NCBI RefSeq assembly: GCF_007859855.1
Contig: NZ_SJPK01000003.1
Span: forward strand, 590,695 to 654,694
Direction: 5' to 3'
Length of the DNA stretch: 64,000 bases
From: Allorhodopirellula solitaria
Lineage (GTDB): Bacteria > Planctomycetota > Planctomycetia > Pirellulales > Pirellulaceae
The position numbers and the translations under genes were made by a program. This document shows positions 25,561 to 34,886 of this stretch, piece after piece. The stretch's first letter is position 1; each line of letters opens with the position of its first letter. The notes under the pieces were generated by a model, which worked only from the letters and a program-made list of their open reading frames with translations, did no database searches and was not told the origin of the DNA.

Positions 25561-25620
25561 ACAAATCTTCCCTTTGCTCTTGACGAACCCTACCCTCTGA
25601 CTCATCGTAGATAAGCAGCA

Positions 25621-25638
25621 TTGGTTCCTAGTTGAACC
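25621..25638 (+). promoter_or_regulatory. Degenerate box upstream of paralogue 3
   Basis: TTGGTTCCTAGTTGAACC keeps the TTGGT start and an inverted repeat GGTTC/GAACC but not the compact TGGTCSGACCA. Its end is 39 bp before the ATG, the same spacing as in copies 1 and 2. It may be a decayed site. Confidence 0.3.
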
Positions 25639-25677
25639 GTTCTGCATCACTTCTCCTGTCTTCACGAACGTTGTTTC

Positions 25678-26100
25678 ATGACGTCGCTGGTCCAATCCAT
25701 CGTATCGACCATCTTATGCTGTGCGATTGCCTTCGGGCATGCACCGGCGTGGTTGCACGTGGCTGGCTGTGAAGACGGTTGTGGATCGATGCTCGCGCAG
25801 GTGCCGCAGAGCACCGGTGCAATCTGCCCGCATTCTTGCTGTCATGACACATCCCAGCCGACGGTTTCTGCGTCGGCTGACGAATCGACCGATTCTCCCG
25901 TCAGTTCATCGGTTCCGCATGATTCCGATACCTGCGCGACTTGCCAATCTCTGGCGGGTTCATTTGGTGTGATCCCTCCCGGCATGGTGACGCTCTCACC
26001 GGAGCGTGCGAGCGTACCTGTCTCGCTCAGCTCCGCTGAAGCTGCGGTCGCCGGCTCAATCTCCATCGCGAAGCCACGCGGCCCGCCCGCAGCGGTCTAG
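25678..26100 (+). CDS. Exported Cys/His-rich small protein (paralogue 3 of 4)
   Basis: 140 aa. Signal MTSLVQSIVSTILCCAIAFG, family motif GHAPAWLHVAGC, then GCGSM, CPHSCCHD, CATCQSLAGSFG and C-terminal PRGPP. Fewer His residues than paralogues 1 and 2, so metal affinity may differ. Upstream region and start align with paralogue 2 (both have CGAACGT-GTT before the ATG). Followed by pilin 2; product of a tandem duplication with 24007-25172. Confidence 0.7.
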   Translation: MTSLVQSIVSTILCCAIAFGHAPAWLHVAGCEDGCGSMLAQVPQSTGAICPHSCCHDTSQPTVSASADESTDSPVSSSVPHDSDTCATCQSLAGSFGVIPPGMVTLSPERASVPVSLSSAEAAVAGSISIAKPRGPPAAV

Positions 26101-26247
26101 GTGCTTCGGTTTGCCTAGTGTCGCAATCGGTCTACAGCCGGCCGTGTCAGTCAAAAGCTGACTGGCTGCAAAGGCTTTCCCGCGATCTCTGCACCCGCTG
26201 GACTGCCGACTGCTCACGCCGCGCCGCGTGCAGTGTGATCGGTTAAC

Positions 26248-26273
26248 GGGCCGACCAAATAACGGTCCGACCA
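26248..26273. promoter_or_regulatory. Tandem boxes GGGCCGACCA and CGGTCCGACCA upstream of pilin 2
   Basis: Two copies 15 bp apart: the second (26263-26273) is the 10/11 match also found before pilin 1 and ends 203 bp before the pilin 2 ATG. The first is more degenerate. The rest of the 376-bp gap 26101-26476 shows no gene. Confidence 0.4.
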
Positions 26274-26476
26274 AACCCGGCCGGTTGTGTTTGCGAGGTG
26301 GGGTTTTTGTTATCGACGCGGCGTCATCGCTGCTCAGACATTGCGCGGGAGCGCTATCGAACACACGTGTGCGGACTGCCTGCCGTCGCCGCGCACGCCT
26401 GCATGGGGCATCCGTACCCATGGTTCAGGCGGCAAATCATTTCTCGATAAACTCGTTTTCAACGAAGGAAAACAAA

Positions 26477-26818
26477 ATGCTTACGATGTTCCGAAATAAA
26501 AAAGGTCAGGGTCTGGTCGAATACGGTTTGATCATTGCCGGTGTGGCATTGATCTGCGCTGCCGCCGTTTCGGTGTTCGGTCACAAGACCAGTGATTTGA
26601 TCTCCGCTGTCGCCACGATTCTGCCTGGGGCTCATGCCGATGACAACGGTCCGATGGTCAGTGGCAAATTGATTGAGACAACTAGCGCCGAGGATGGCGG
26701 AGAGATCTCGCTGGACGCAGTTGCCATTGCGGGAGAATCCGGAACGACGCGTCTCAGCAACAACACCGGTGCGAACTTCAGTGGATTGATCCTCGAAGCG
26801 GGCGACCATGATGACTGA
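26477..26818 (+). CDS. flp: Flp/Fap-type pilin with long C-terminal extension (pilin 2)
   Basis: 113 aa, ATG 26477 with GAAGGAAA upstream. Same prepilin motif NKKGQGLVEYGLIIAG and helix as pilin 1, and the same extension (HADDNGPMVSGKLIETTSAE) with differences only near the end (DHDD). The nearest pilin to the Tad operon. Two near-identical major pilins could mix in one fibre or be expressed under different conditions. Confidence 0.92.
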   Translation: MLTMFRNKKGQGLVEYGLIIAGVALICAAAVSVFGHKTSDLISAVATILPGAHADDNGPMVSGKLIETTSAEDGGEISLDAVAIAGESGTTRLSNNTGANFSGLILEAGDHDD

Positions 26819-26856
26819 ACGCCATGAGCCGAATGGCGGACGCATGGATGCATGAC

Positions 26857-26894
26857 CACCCAAGGCGGCTCAGACCGCCATGGGTGTTTTTTTT
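26857..26894 (+). terminator. Rho-independent terminator after pilin 2
   Basis: 12-bp stem with one mismatch (CACCCAAGGCGG / CCGCCATGGGTG), a 6-nt loop, then eight T. It separates strong pilin expression from the assembly genes that start 38 bp later. Confidence 0.88.
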
Positions 26895-26931
26895 GCGTGC
26901 TGCCTGCTGCTCCTGATGTCCTTTCACCGCA

Positions 26932-27354
26932 ATGTTGATCCTCACCCTCACTGTCACGTTCGTGTTATTGCTGGTCGCAACTGTTTGTGACTATCGCTCG
27001 CGGGAGATTCCCGATTGGATCTCCATTGGGATCGCGATCGTAGCGGTCATCGCGTCGAGCGCGGGCTGGCTGGGGATCGGGTTGCCTTGGGTGATCTTCG
27101 GTGGAGTCGTCGGTTTGCTGATCGGCTACGGGTTGTTTCGGTTCGCTCAGCTTGGAGGCGGCGATGCCAAATTAATCGCCGCGTTGGGCATGACGTTCGG
27201 CCCAGTTGGAATTTTGATCTTGTTGTTTGGTATGGCTATCATAGGTGGCGTGTTATCGCTGATCGCAATGCTTCGAGGTCAGCGTGATTATGCTTATGTG
27301 CCTGCCATCACCGGTGGATTCATTTGGTATGTCAGTGTCGTTTCACTGATTTAG
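26932..27354 (+). CDS. cpaA: CpaA/TadV prepilin peptidase (A24)
   Basis: 140 aa, polytopic membrane protein without the N-terminal methylase domain, as in CpaA/TadV. Both catalytic aspartates are present: D20 in VCDYRSREIPDW and D78 in GGGDAKL. It should cleave the Flp pilins and TadE/TadG-like pseudopilins. First of the Tad assembly genes. Confidence 0.92.
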   Translation: MLILTLTVTFVLLLVATVCDYRSREIPDWISIGIAIVAVIASSAGWLGIGLPWVIFGGVVGLLIGYGLFRFAQLGGGDAKLIAALGMTFGPVGILILLFGMAIIGGVLSLIAMLRGQRDYAYVPAITGGFIWYVSVVSLI

Positions 27355-27378
27355 TTTTCGCACAAAGAGATAAAACAG

Positions 27379-27462
27379 ATGTCTGAGTTCATGGTGACAT
27401 CGCGACACGAAGAGCTGCAAGACGTTCTGGCTGAGTTAAAGAGGTTAATGAAGACCGTTTAA
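27379..27462 (+). CDS. 27-aa ORF coupled to tadE
   Basis: ATG 27379 to TAA 27460-27462; the stop overlaps the tadE ATG (TAATG), which suggests coupling. The peptide is polar and amphipathic (MSEFMVTSRHEELQDVLAEL, ending KTV), possibly a single helix. Not a known Tad component; could be a leader for tadE translation. Conservation is unknown. Confidence 0.4.
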   Translation: MSEFMVTSRHEELQDVLAELKRLMKTV

Positions 27463-28352
27463 TGACCCGCTCGCGTCTCCAGTTCCGTTCCGGCCAATCG
27501 CTTGTCGAATTCGCCGTCGTCGCACTTGTCCTGTACATGTTGCTGGCCGCGATCTTGACATTCGGTCATGCCCTGTATGTTGCGCAGAGTTTGCAGGGAG
27601 CGGCTGACGTGGCGGCGCGGGAGATTTCGCGGACTCCATTACCGGCCGTGACCACCTTCGAAGCACTGATTGAGAATGGATCGCTCGACGATATATACAG
27701 CAAGAATCTGCTGGTGTTCGATCTCGATTCGCTCGGCGATCAATCGTTCTTCGAAGACGTTGTGCCGCAATGGCCGGTTGTGAATCAGCAGTTAGCAACC
27801 GTGATGATCGTCGATCGTCCCGACTTCGACGGCGACGGAACGCCCGATGCTCGTTTGATTCGGTATCCAGGCGCTTTGCTGAGTGATCCGACAACGGACA
27901 GCGGATACACCGTCGGTATTCCATTGGTGACCGGGCGTGATGAATCAGGTACGGAGACCATTCGCTGGGTCGACGTAGTGGAAGAGATTGAGAGCGATGA
28001 GAATTTAGACCCGTTCAGCATTGACTCTCCCCAGCAAGGCGTCGTTGCCTTGAGGATTAACTATCCTTTCCAATCGGCGTCGATGAGCAGTTTTCAGCCC
28101 AACGTAAACGGCCCCTTCGAACCGAACCTCGGGAACCCCAACGCTGCCAACGACGGCGGAGTGAACGAAACCAACGAGGAAGACCGCCCGGGCGATTTGA
28201 TCGGCCAACCGCTGGTCGCCGATGGTACGTACTCGGGTACCTATGGCGGGCAGTATGGGCTCGGTGCTCAAGGAGCGTTTGGGCAAACGGTGCGGCCGTT
28301 TCGCCGTGTGATTTCAGCCCAAGCGATTTATCGCCGTGAGGTGTTCGAGTGA
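27462..28352 (+). CDS. tadE: TadE-like pseudopilin
   Basis: 296 aa. N-terminal prepilin-like RSGQSLVEFAVVALVLYMLL fits processing at the Gly with Glu at +5. TadE hallmark SLQGAADVAAREISR follows. A long extracytoplasmic domain (about 60-290) is larger than in proteobacterial TadE (about 150-200 aa). Predicted inner-membrane pseudopilin of the Tad system, cleaved by CpaA. Confidence 0.85.
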   Translation: MTRSRLQFRSGQSLVEFAVVALVLYMLLAAILTFGHALYVAQSLQGAADVAAREISRTPLPAVTTFEALIENGSLDDIYSKNLLVFDLDSLGDQSFFEDVVPQWPVVNQQLATVMIVDRPDFDGDGTPDARLIRYPGALLSDPTTDSGYTVGIPLVTGRDESGTETIRWVDVVEEIESDENLDPFSIDSPQQGVVALRINYPFQSASMSSFQPNVNGPFEPNLGNPNAANDGGVNETNEEDRPGDLIGQPLVADGTYSGTYGGQYGLGAQGAFGQTVRPFRRVISAQAIYRREVFE

Positions 28353-28396
28353 TCAACACGAAGCGTTTTCCAATGATGCAATCCAACACGCCTGTG

Positions 28397-28421
28397 AAGG
28401 GTCAGCCCCCTTTCTGACTAG
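28397..28421. repeat. Short dispersed repeat AAGGGTCAGCCCCCTTTC, copy 1 of 3
   Basis: Quasi-palindrome in the tadE-cpaB gap. Related copies lie at 35842-35867 (AAAGGGGCAGACCCTC) and 56463-56490 (AAAGGGGCAGTGCCCTTTT), each in an intergenic gap. Confidence 0.5.
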
Positions 28422-28440
28422 GCTATTAAGAAGAACTGAA

Positions 28441-31062
28441 ATGCCACCACGAAACTATCGCACGACATCACGACGATCACGAACCCCATTCTTGTTGCTA
28501 GGTGGGATTGGCATGTTTGCGCTATTGGCAGCCGGCGTCGTCGGCACGCTATGGCTTGCCGGCGTGCCTCTGAATCCGTTTGCTCAGCGAGTAGCGGTCG
28601 AGGACCCGTTCATGATTCGCATTCCCATCAATTCGCGACCCATTCCCGCCTATCGTCGGGTCGACAGGATGGATTTGATGAACCCGACCGATGGCGGGTT
28701 GATGTTCCAGAAGGTCCCCCCGCAAGCCGCAGTCGGGATGGCGATCGTGGGTGTCGACCAAAACGGGTCGCACGTGGAGGGTCGTGTGGAGTCGATCAAG
28801 AACGACAACGATCAGGTGGTGTTTGTTGTCGACGGCGGAGCAGAGGTCCGCCAAGAACAAACTCTCTCGCTCGGCGGTGCGATGATGAGCCTCAACGCGA
28901 TCATCGGTCGAGTCGTCAAAGCGGATAAGCGAGCGGGGATGGGTTTTCGCGAAAGCACGTTCTTCCCCAAAGGAACGCCGGAAGGATTGGCCGGAGCGAC
29001 ACCCACGGGCATGCGAGCGATCACGTTGGATGCGACTCGGTTGACGGGGGTTCATTCACTCGGTGCGGGCGACATGATCGACTTGCTAACGAACATCCCG
29101 CTGGGCGAGAGTTCGTCCTCGGATTCGGAGAAAAGTAGCAAGGTGCACCTGCTGGCCCAGAACGCGAAAGTTCTGCGCCCGGTCTACGTTCGCAATGAAG
29201 TCGCTTCCTCCGCATCGTTAATGAACGGCAAGACGATGCAGAGCGTGCCTAAGTATGAGGTGGCTATCGCGGTCGCCGCCGATGATGTGATGCCGCTGCA
29301 AGAAGCACTTCATCATGAACGATCGATCACCTGTATCGCGCATTCGATGAAGCCCGAATCGGCCGCTGATGCGAATTTGGCATCGACGCGTGCCGATGAA
29401 GTGCAGGTGCCGGTCACCGTACGACCTGTTTTGGCCTACGCGGTGGTGGTTCGCGACGCGTTTGTCAGTCCCGCGACGAGGACGCTCAATACCGAGTGGA
29501 TTTCACGCAAAGAAGCGGAACGTCTCGACGTTATCGTGTCGCTGGAGGAGGCTTTGGGGGCGATCACCCGGCAGGACATTCCAGCCGGACATTATCTGCG
29601 TCGCGGTGATTTACTCAGCGGCCCTCCCACTGCACCGACCGAGGATTCCGTCGCATTTCCCACGGCCCGCGAAAGCGATCCAGCGGACCGACGAAGCAGT
29701 CATCCGACGGGGCCTGAGCAAAGGCGAAATTCCGATTCACCCGCATCGACTCCTCATCCGAAGGAGCAGTTCGTGTCTGTGCTTCAGGAACCGGCCGATG
29801 TGACGTCCTCCGCTCCCTCGGCGACAGCTGTGGGGGATCGTCCGGCGATCACACGATTCATTCCGCCCGGGCATACAGCGTTTGCGATCCCGTTGCGTCA
29901 AATTTACGGCGCCGAGCACCTGCAAATCGGTGATTCCATCGACTTGATGGCCAGCTACTCGCTCCAACGGCTCCGCGATGAAGAGGAGACCGAGACGAGA
30001 CCCGACGGAACGGTCATCGTCCGCAAGTCTGAATCGTTAACGCCCCAAACGACTCAACGAACCTGGGAAGAAACCTTCGGCAATCGAGCCGAACCGTGGT
30101 TCGTCGCTTCCGATGCGATCGTGGTCGCGCCCGTTGGCTTCCCCGCGCCTGCGTCGGCGCTGCGTGCAATCGAATCGACAGGCGACTCGGCGACGAGGCG
30201 AGATAACGCCAGAGGCTTCGACGGCCCGCCGGTTATCATTGCGGTCGATGACCGCGACGTCGAAGCGGTCGCGACGGCGCTGGCGACGCGTGACGCCCTC
30301 TTCACTGTCGCTTTTCACGCTTCGGAAAAGGCGACTTCGAACAGCCGCCAAAAGGTGATCGCGGTCGCTCCCGAATCGATTCCGGCGCTGAGTGAATTGT
30401 CGGAGTCCGTATGGCACGGTAACCGCCGTGGCGTCGTCTCGCGAGTGGTGTCCGCGTCCGATCCTCAGTTTCACGATGCATTGACGGTATCGCAATTGAA
30501 GGCGTTCTACGGGCGTGTTCTGAAAGGGGACAAGCACCGTGGGGACAGATTCACCGTCGACGATTTTCTGCCCCATGGAACCCAGCCCGGGATTGGGGCG
30601 ATCGCTCGGGTCGGCTACACGTTGTTGCCGATCGCGGATCGGGAGATCGAAGGGTTGGAAGCGTTCAGCGAAGGCGACCATCTCTCGATCCTACTGCGTG
30701 GTGTTGTACGATCCCCATTGACACAGCAGGTGTCTGGGGATGCGGGCGTGGCCACGGCTAACGTGTTGGCACCATCGGTACGGGTCGTTCGGGGATCGAT
30801 CGCTGGCCAGTCGGTTCTCGAGATCCCCAACGAATCACTCACACGAATTCAAGCGGCGATGGCGCGTTCGTTGAACGATCGCGACGATTTAAATGCTCGT
30901 TCGCACTTGGTTGCCGTCGGCGTGCCGCCAACCCAAACCGACAATACACCGGCCGTGGATGCGAGCATCCCGGCGTTTGATCCATTGCAGAACGTCAAAA
31001 CGACTGAGGTTTATATCGGTGGCAAACGGACAGTCAAAGTCTTTGGGGGCAGCGGATCATGA
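28441..31062 (+). CDS. cpaB: CpaB/RcpC-like protein, enlarged with three SAF-type modules
   Basis: 873 aa from ATG 28441. A typical CpaB is 250-350 aa. One N-terminal transmembrane helix (GGIGMFALLAAGVVGTLWLA) is followed by three stretches resembling CpaB/SAF modules. Module 1 (about 50-280) has IIGRVVKADKRAGMGFRE and GAGDMIDLL. Module 2 (about 350-640) has AITRQDIPAGHYLRRGDLLS, FIPPGHTAFAIPL and IGDSIDLMAS. Module 3 (about 645-830) has FYGRVLKGDKHRGDRFTVDD and SEGDHLSILLRG. A Ser/Pro-rich linker lies near 420-480. CpaB is a periplasmic partner of the secretin; the extra modules suggest tandem duplication within the protein. Confidence 0.85.
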   Translation: MPPRNYRTTSRRSRTPFLLLGGIGMFALLAAGVVGTLWLAGVPLNPFAQRVAVEDPFMIRIPINSRPIPAYRRVDRMDLMNPTDGGLMFQKVPPQAAVGMAIVGVDQNGSHVEGRVESIKNDNDQVVFVVDGGAEVRQEQTLSLGGAMMSLNAIIGRVVKADKRAGMGFRESTFFPKGTPEGLAGATPTGMRAITLDATRLTGVHSLGAGDMIDLLTNIPLGESSSSDSEKSSKVHLLAQNAKVLRPVYVRNEVASSASLMNGKTMQSVPKYEVAIAVAADDVMPLQEALHHERSITCIAHSMKPESAADANLASTRADEVQVPVTVRPVLAYAVVVRDAFVSPATRTLNTEWISRKEAERLDVIVSLEEALGAITRQDIPAGHYLRRGDLLSGPPTAPTEDSVAFPTARESDPADRRSSHPTGPEQRRNSDSPASTPHPKEQFVSVLQEPADVTSSAPSATAVGDRPAITRFIPPGHTAFAIPLRQIYGAEHLQIGDSIDLMASYSLQRLRDEEETETRPDGTVIVRKSESLTPQTTQRTWEETFGNRAEPWFVASDAIVVAPVGFPAPASALRAIESTGDSATRRDNARGFDGPPVIIAVDDRDVEAVATALATRDALFTVAFHASEKATSNSRQKVIAVAPESIPALSELSESVWHGNRRGVVSRVVSASDPQFHDALTVSQLKAFYGRVLKGDKHRGDRFTVDDFLPHGTQPGIGAIARVGYTLLPIADREIEGLEAFSEGDHLSILLRGVVRSPLTQQVSGDAGVATANVLAPSVRVVRGSIAGQSVLEIPNESLTRIQAAMARSLNDRDDLNARSHLVAVGVPPTQTDNTPAVDASIPAFDPLQNVKTTEVYIGGKRTVKVFGGSGS

Positions 31063-32075
31063 ACCGTAGGCGGACCAACCCACCACGCGGTGGTTATGTG
31101 ATGGTGCTCTTCGCGATGATGCTGTTTGGATTGATGGCCATGGCAGCGCTCGTGATCGACCTGGGCTTTGCCCGACTCGCCCAGCGGCAGATGCAAACGG
31201 CAGCGGACGCCGCAGCGCTGGAAGGATTGCGTTATGCCAGTACCGACGGTAGGCAACGGGCGGCGGATGTCGTTGCGTGGACGTTGGAGGGTGATTTTGA
31301 TCCTTCGAGTGAATCGTCTGGCCCCAATCGGCTCGCATCGAATCCGGGCGATGACAAACGCGGCGACATGCTTGACGGGCTCTACGCCTTCGATCCGCCA
31401 GCAAGCTCCACAGCACAAGATTCGCGTCAGTTTCATCGTGAAGCCAATGATTACACCCGTAGCGATTTTCCCAATCCAAACCCGTCGGACGACTCCAGCA
31501 TGGAAACTCACGAAGCTTTCTTGGTGCGAGTGCGTCGAACGGACGAAGTGTTCGACGACGGTGTTGGGACTGCGGGGCCAGCGTTGCCTTTCCTTTTTGG
31601 TCACGGCTCGATGTTGAATCGCGAATCGGTTGGTGACGGCATTGCGGTCAGAGCGACATCCATTGCGGCACTTCAACCGGTGGTTTGCGTTGGAAGCTCA
31701 GATGAGACCAACGACGTTCCAGGAAAACTCGATGTCGCAGTCCCTTTAAGTGAATGGGAAGTCGGTTCCGGAGAGACGTTTCGCGAATATGCTGAACATG
31801 CTATCGGTGGCGAAGCGACTGACAACGCAGCTCCTGAAGCTGGGACAGGCTACGTCGCGATCTACGACGAAGAGATCAACGACCGCGTCATTGGTTTCGG
31901 TGCGGCCTCGATCTCGGACGGTGTTTTTACCGAAGTGGAGCCTTTTGGAATCTCGAATGCATCGGCCACGTTTTGTTATTCGTACGCAGGCACACCGGAT
32001 GACACTGATATGGTTTTTAAATCGCGCCAGGACAACCGCGAAGTTTTATGCCAACTACCTGTGTCGGCGAGGTAA
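31059..32075 (+). CDS. tadG: TadG-like protein
   Basis: 338 aa, ATG overlaps the cpaB stop by 4 nt. N-terminal hydrophobic segment GGYVMVLFAMMLFGLMAMAA with VIDLGFARLAQRQMQTAADA, typical of TadG/Flp pilus assembly proteins with a vWA-like or long periplasmic part. It lacks the Glu+5 of TadE. Predicted single-pass protein with a periplasmic domain. Confidence 0.8.
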   Translation: MNRRRTNPPRGGYVMVLFAMMLFGLMAMAALVIDLGFARLAQRQMQTAADAAALEGLRYASTDGRQRAADVVAWTLEGDFDPSSESSGPNRLASNPGDDKRGDMLDGLYAFDPPASSTAQDSRQFHREANDYTRSDFPNPNPSDDSSMETHEAFLVRVRRTDEVFDDGVGTAGPALPFLFGHGSMLNRESVGDGIAVRATSIAALQPVVCVGSSDETNDVPGKLDVAVPLSEWEVGSGETFREYAEHAIGGEATDNAAPEAGTGYVAIYDEEINDRVIGFGAASISDGVFTEVEPFGISNASATFCYSYAGTPDDTDMVFKSRQDNREVLCQLPVSAR

Positions 32076-32078
32076 TAC

Positions 32079-33362
32079 ATGTCGATCACTGCATCCGTCC
32101 TGATCCTCAGCACCGACGACAAGATCGTCGAGGAGGCCAAACTGGCTCTTGATGGAATGGGCGAGACCGCACCTCGGTTTCGTTTGGTCAAAGAATCGAG
32201 CTATTTGTTTGAATCGCTGCGGACTCAGCCAATCTCTCTCGTCCTGATTGAGTTCACCGAGGATCCCAAAGAACTGATCCGAGTTGTCAATCAAGTGCGA
32301 TCCGCTTCGCCGCCAACCCGCATCGCGGCCATTTTGCGACCCGAGGGGTTTCCCGAGAACGTCAACGAGTCAGCGGCCTTGATCGACGCGATGCGAGGGG
32401 GCGTTTGTGATTTCTTGCGGCGGCCACTCTCGACGTCGGACCTATCGCGTCTGATCTCGCAGCCCTCGGCAGCTGGCAATGCCGGTTCCTCCTCCACCCA
32501 GACGCTTGGTCGTGTTGTTTCATTCATTAGTAACAAGGGCGGCGTGGGGAAATCGACGTTGTCGACGAACGCTGCGGTGGCGATCGCGCGGCGCGGCCAA
32601 AAGAGCGTGTTGCTGATCGATGGGTCGATTCAGATGGGCGTCGGGGCCGCGTTGCTCGACCTGCACCCGACAGCGACTCTGACCGATTTGGCCCGAGAGG
32701 CGGACCGCCTGGATCCAACCATGATTCGTCAAACTGCAGCGATTCATTCCAGTGGACTGCATCTGTTGGCCGCACCGGCCGATGCCGTTGAAGCGATGGA
32801 GATCGACGATTTGTTGATCGCGCGCATCATCACGTTGGCCCGCCAAACCTATGATGTCGTGATCGTCGATACGTTTCCGATGTTCGATCAAGTCGTGATT
32901 GCGGCTCTCGACCTAAGTGATCGTGTGTTCGTGGTCCTGGAGAATGTCCTGCCGACGTTGTTGGGCGGTGCGAAGTTGCTGAGTGTTTTGGAGCGGATTG
33001 GTTACCCGGCCGAGCGCCAGTCGATCATATTGAATCGACAACAAAGGGTGACCGGTAGTTTGTCGGTCGATGATGTGGCGGAGCGGTTGCAGCGTGAGAT
33101 CGATCATGTGTTGCCATTCGATAAGCGGGTCATGGCGGCGGCGAATTGCGGTGTTCCAATCGCTACTGCGACAGTCCGTCTGAGCGGATTCAGCCGCGCG
33201 TTGGAACGCCTGACCGATGATGTTTTGGGACGTACCGACTCGGCAGCGCCAAGAGTCGAACAAGCCGAGCCACCCTTGGTCGCCCAGCGGGAGGGCCAGG
33301 TGCCCGCCGAGTATCCATCCACCCGCGGCACCGCCGATTTGCCATCGAATCCGTTGGAATAA
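32079..33362 (+). CDS. cpaE: CpaE/TadZ pilus localisation ATPase
   Basis: 427 aa. Atypical receiver-like N-terminal domain (1-130) followed by a ParA/MinD-type ATPase with deviant Walker A SNKGGVGKST at about 149-158, VLLIDGS and DVVIVDTFP motifs. TadZ/CpaE positions the Tad apparatus and interacts with CpaF. Three nucleotides after tadG; clearly one operon. Confidence 0.9.
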   Translation: MSITASVLILSTDDKIVEEAKLALDGMGETAPRFRLVKESSYLFESLRTQPISLVLIEFTEDPKELIRVVNQVRSASPPTRIAAILRPEGFPENVNESAALIDAMRGGVCDFLRRPLSTSDLSRLISQPSAAGNAGSSSTQTLGRVVSFISNKGGVGKSTLSTNAAVAIARRGQKSVLLIDGSIQMGVGAALLDLHPTATLTDLAREADRLDPTMIRQTAAIHSSGLHLLAAPADAVEAMEIDDLLIARIITLARQTYDVVIVDTFPMFDQVVIAALDLSDRVFVVLENVLPTLLGGAKLLSVLERIGYPAERQSIILNRQQRVTGSLSVDDVAERLQREIDHVLPFDKRVMAAANCGVPIATATVRLSGFSRALERLTDDVLGRTDSAAPRVEQAEPPLVAQREGQVPAEYPSTRGTADLPSNPLE

Positions 33363-33407
33363 CCCCCCGGCAGCGTCTCGCGTCAATCGTCCTCCCTATC
33401 CAACGCT

Positions 33408-34886
33408 ATGTCCCATCCTCCCGACAACACCACGACGGCGCGCGAACTGTTCACGCGAACGAGTCTACGATTGCCCAGTGAACGGGTACGCGACGAGTCG
33501 ACGCGTCAATCGAGCAAGAGCTTTGCCGGTGCGCCTGCCGCCATGCCGGCTGCTGGGAACGCGTCGTTTGCATCTGTCAAAGCGGCGATGCACACGCAAC
33601 TGTTAGAGGACCTTGATCGGCGTGATCGGATCACGGCCAGCGAAGACGAGTTGGCTGAATTGGTCAAAGAATATGTCGTTGACGCATTGGCGACTCAAGA
33701 CTGGCCGCTCAACGATTCCGAGCGCCGGCAACTGGTCGATGATTTGATAGAAGAAACGATCGGTGTCGGGCCGCTTGCGCCGCTATTGGCCGATCCGGCC
33801 GTGACTGACATTTTGGTCAACGGCCCTCACACGGTGTTTGTCGAACGTTTCGGGCAGCTCGAACCGACCGCAGTTCATTTTCGCGATGACGAACACTTGG
33901 TCCGCATCATCGGTCGGATTGCCTCTCGCGTGGGGCGGCGAATCGACGAAAGCTCACCGATGGTCGACGCTCGACTTCCCGATGGTAGCCGCGTCAACGC
34001 AACCCTGCCGCCCGTTACCATCGACGGCCCGACGTTGTCGATTCGCCGATTCGGCAGACGCCGGCTTCGCAGTGACGACCTGATGCGACTGGGGATGTTT
34101 TCACCCGCCATGTTGCAGTTCTTGCGTTTGGCGATCCGCGGTCGCATCAACATGATCGTCTCGGGCGGCACCGGTTCCGGGAAATCCACATTTTTGGGGG
34201 CACTCGCCGAGGCGATCCCAGACACCGAACGTATCATCACGATCGAGGATGCCGCTGAATTGCAGCTCGATCAGCGACATGTCGTTCGCATGGAGACCCG
34301 ACCGCCAAATATCGAAGGCCAGGGCCGCATTGTAGCCCGTGATCTCGTCGTCAATGCGTTGCGTATGCGCCCCGACCGAATCATCGTTGGCGAAGTCCGC
34401 GCCGGTGAAGCACTCGACATGATGCAGGCTATGAATACCGGCCACGACGGATCACTGACGACGATTCATGCCAACTCGCCGCGGGATGCCGTGTCGCGAT
34501 TGGAAACGATGGTATTGATGGCGGGAATCGATTTGCCAGCTCGTGCGATTCGTGAACAAGCCGTGTCAGCGATCGATATCATTGTTCAGGTCAAACGTTA
34601 CGAAGACGGCGTGCGGCGTGTGCAATCCATTTCAGAACTGGTGGGCATGGAGGGTGAAACGGCACAGTTGCAGGAGATTTTTCGGTTTCAGTCAACGGGG
34701 AAAGCCAATCGTCGCATCCAGGGTAATTTTGTCGCCACAGGGGTCGTGCCGCGAGTCGCTGAGCATTTGCGAGAGAATCACATTGACGTGCCTATGGAGT
34801 GGTTCCACCGACCATCAGACACCTCCATGGTGGGTTCCGACGCTTCGGCGAGCGTCGATGAATCTGATCGGCGACGATCATGGTAG
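33408..34886 (+). CDS. cpaF: CpaF/TadA secretion ATPase
   Basis: 492 aa. VirB11/GspE family: Walker [11 protein letters not shown] near residue 251, Asp box [13 protein letters not shown], Walker B-like [15 protein letters not shown] and His box [14 protein letters not shown]. It powers Flp pilus assembly as a hexamer at the inner membrane with TadB and TadC. A C-terminal tail beyond the core is Ser/Asp-rich. It overlaps tadB by 7 nt. Confidence 0.95.
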   Translation: MSHPPDNTTTARELFTRTSLRLPSERVRDESTRQSSKSFAGAPAAMPAAGNASFASVKAAMHTQLLEDLDRRDRITASEDELAELVKEYVVDALATQDWPLNDSERRQLVDDLIEETIGVGPLAPLLADPAVTDILVNGPHTVFVERFGQLEPTAVHFRDDEHLVRIIGRIASRVGRRIDESSPMVDARLPDGSRVNATLPPVTIDGPTLSIRRFGRRRLRSDDLMRLGMFSPAMLQFLRLAIRGRINMIVSGGTGSGKSTFLGALAEAIPDTERIITIEDAAELQLDQRHVVRMETRPPNIEGQGRIVARDLVVNALRMRPDRIIVGEVRAGEALDMMQAMNTGHDGSLTTIHANSPRDAVSRLETMVLMAGIDLPARAIREQAVSAIDIIVQVKRYEDGVRRVQSISELVGMEGETAQLQEIFRFQSTGKANRRIQGNFVATGVVPRVAEHLRENHIDVPMEWFHRPSDTSMVGSDASASVDESDRRRSW

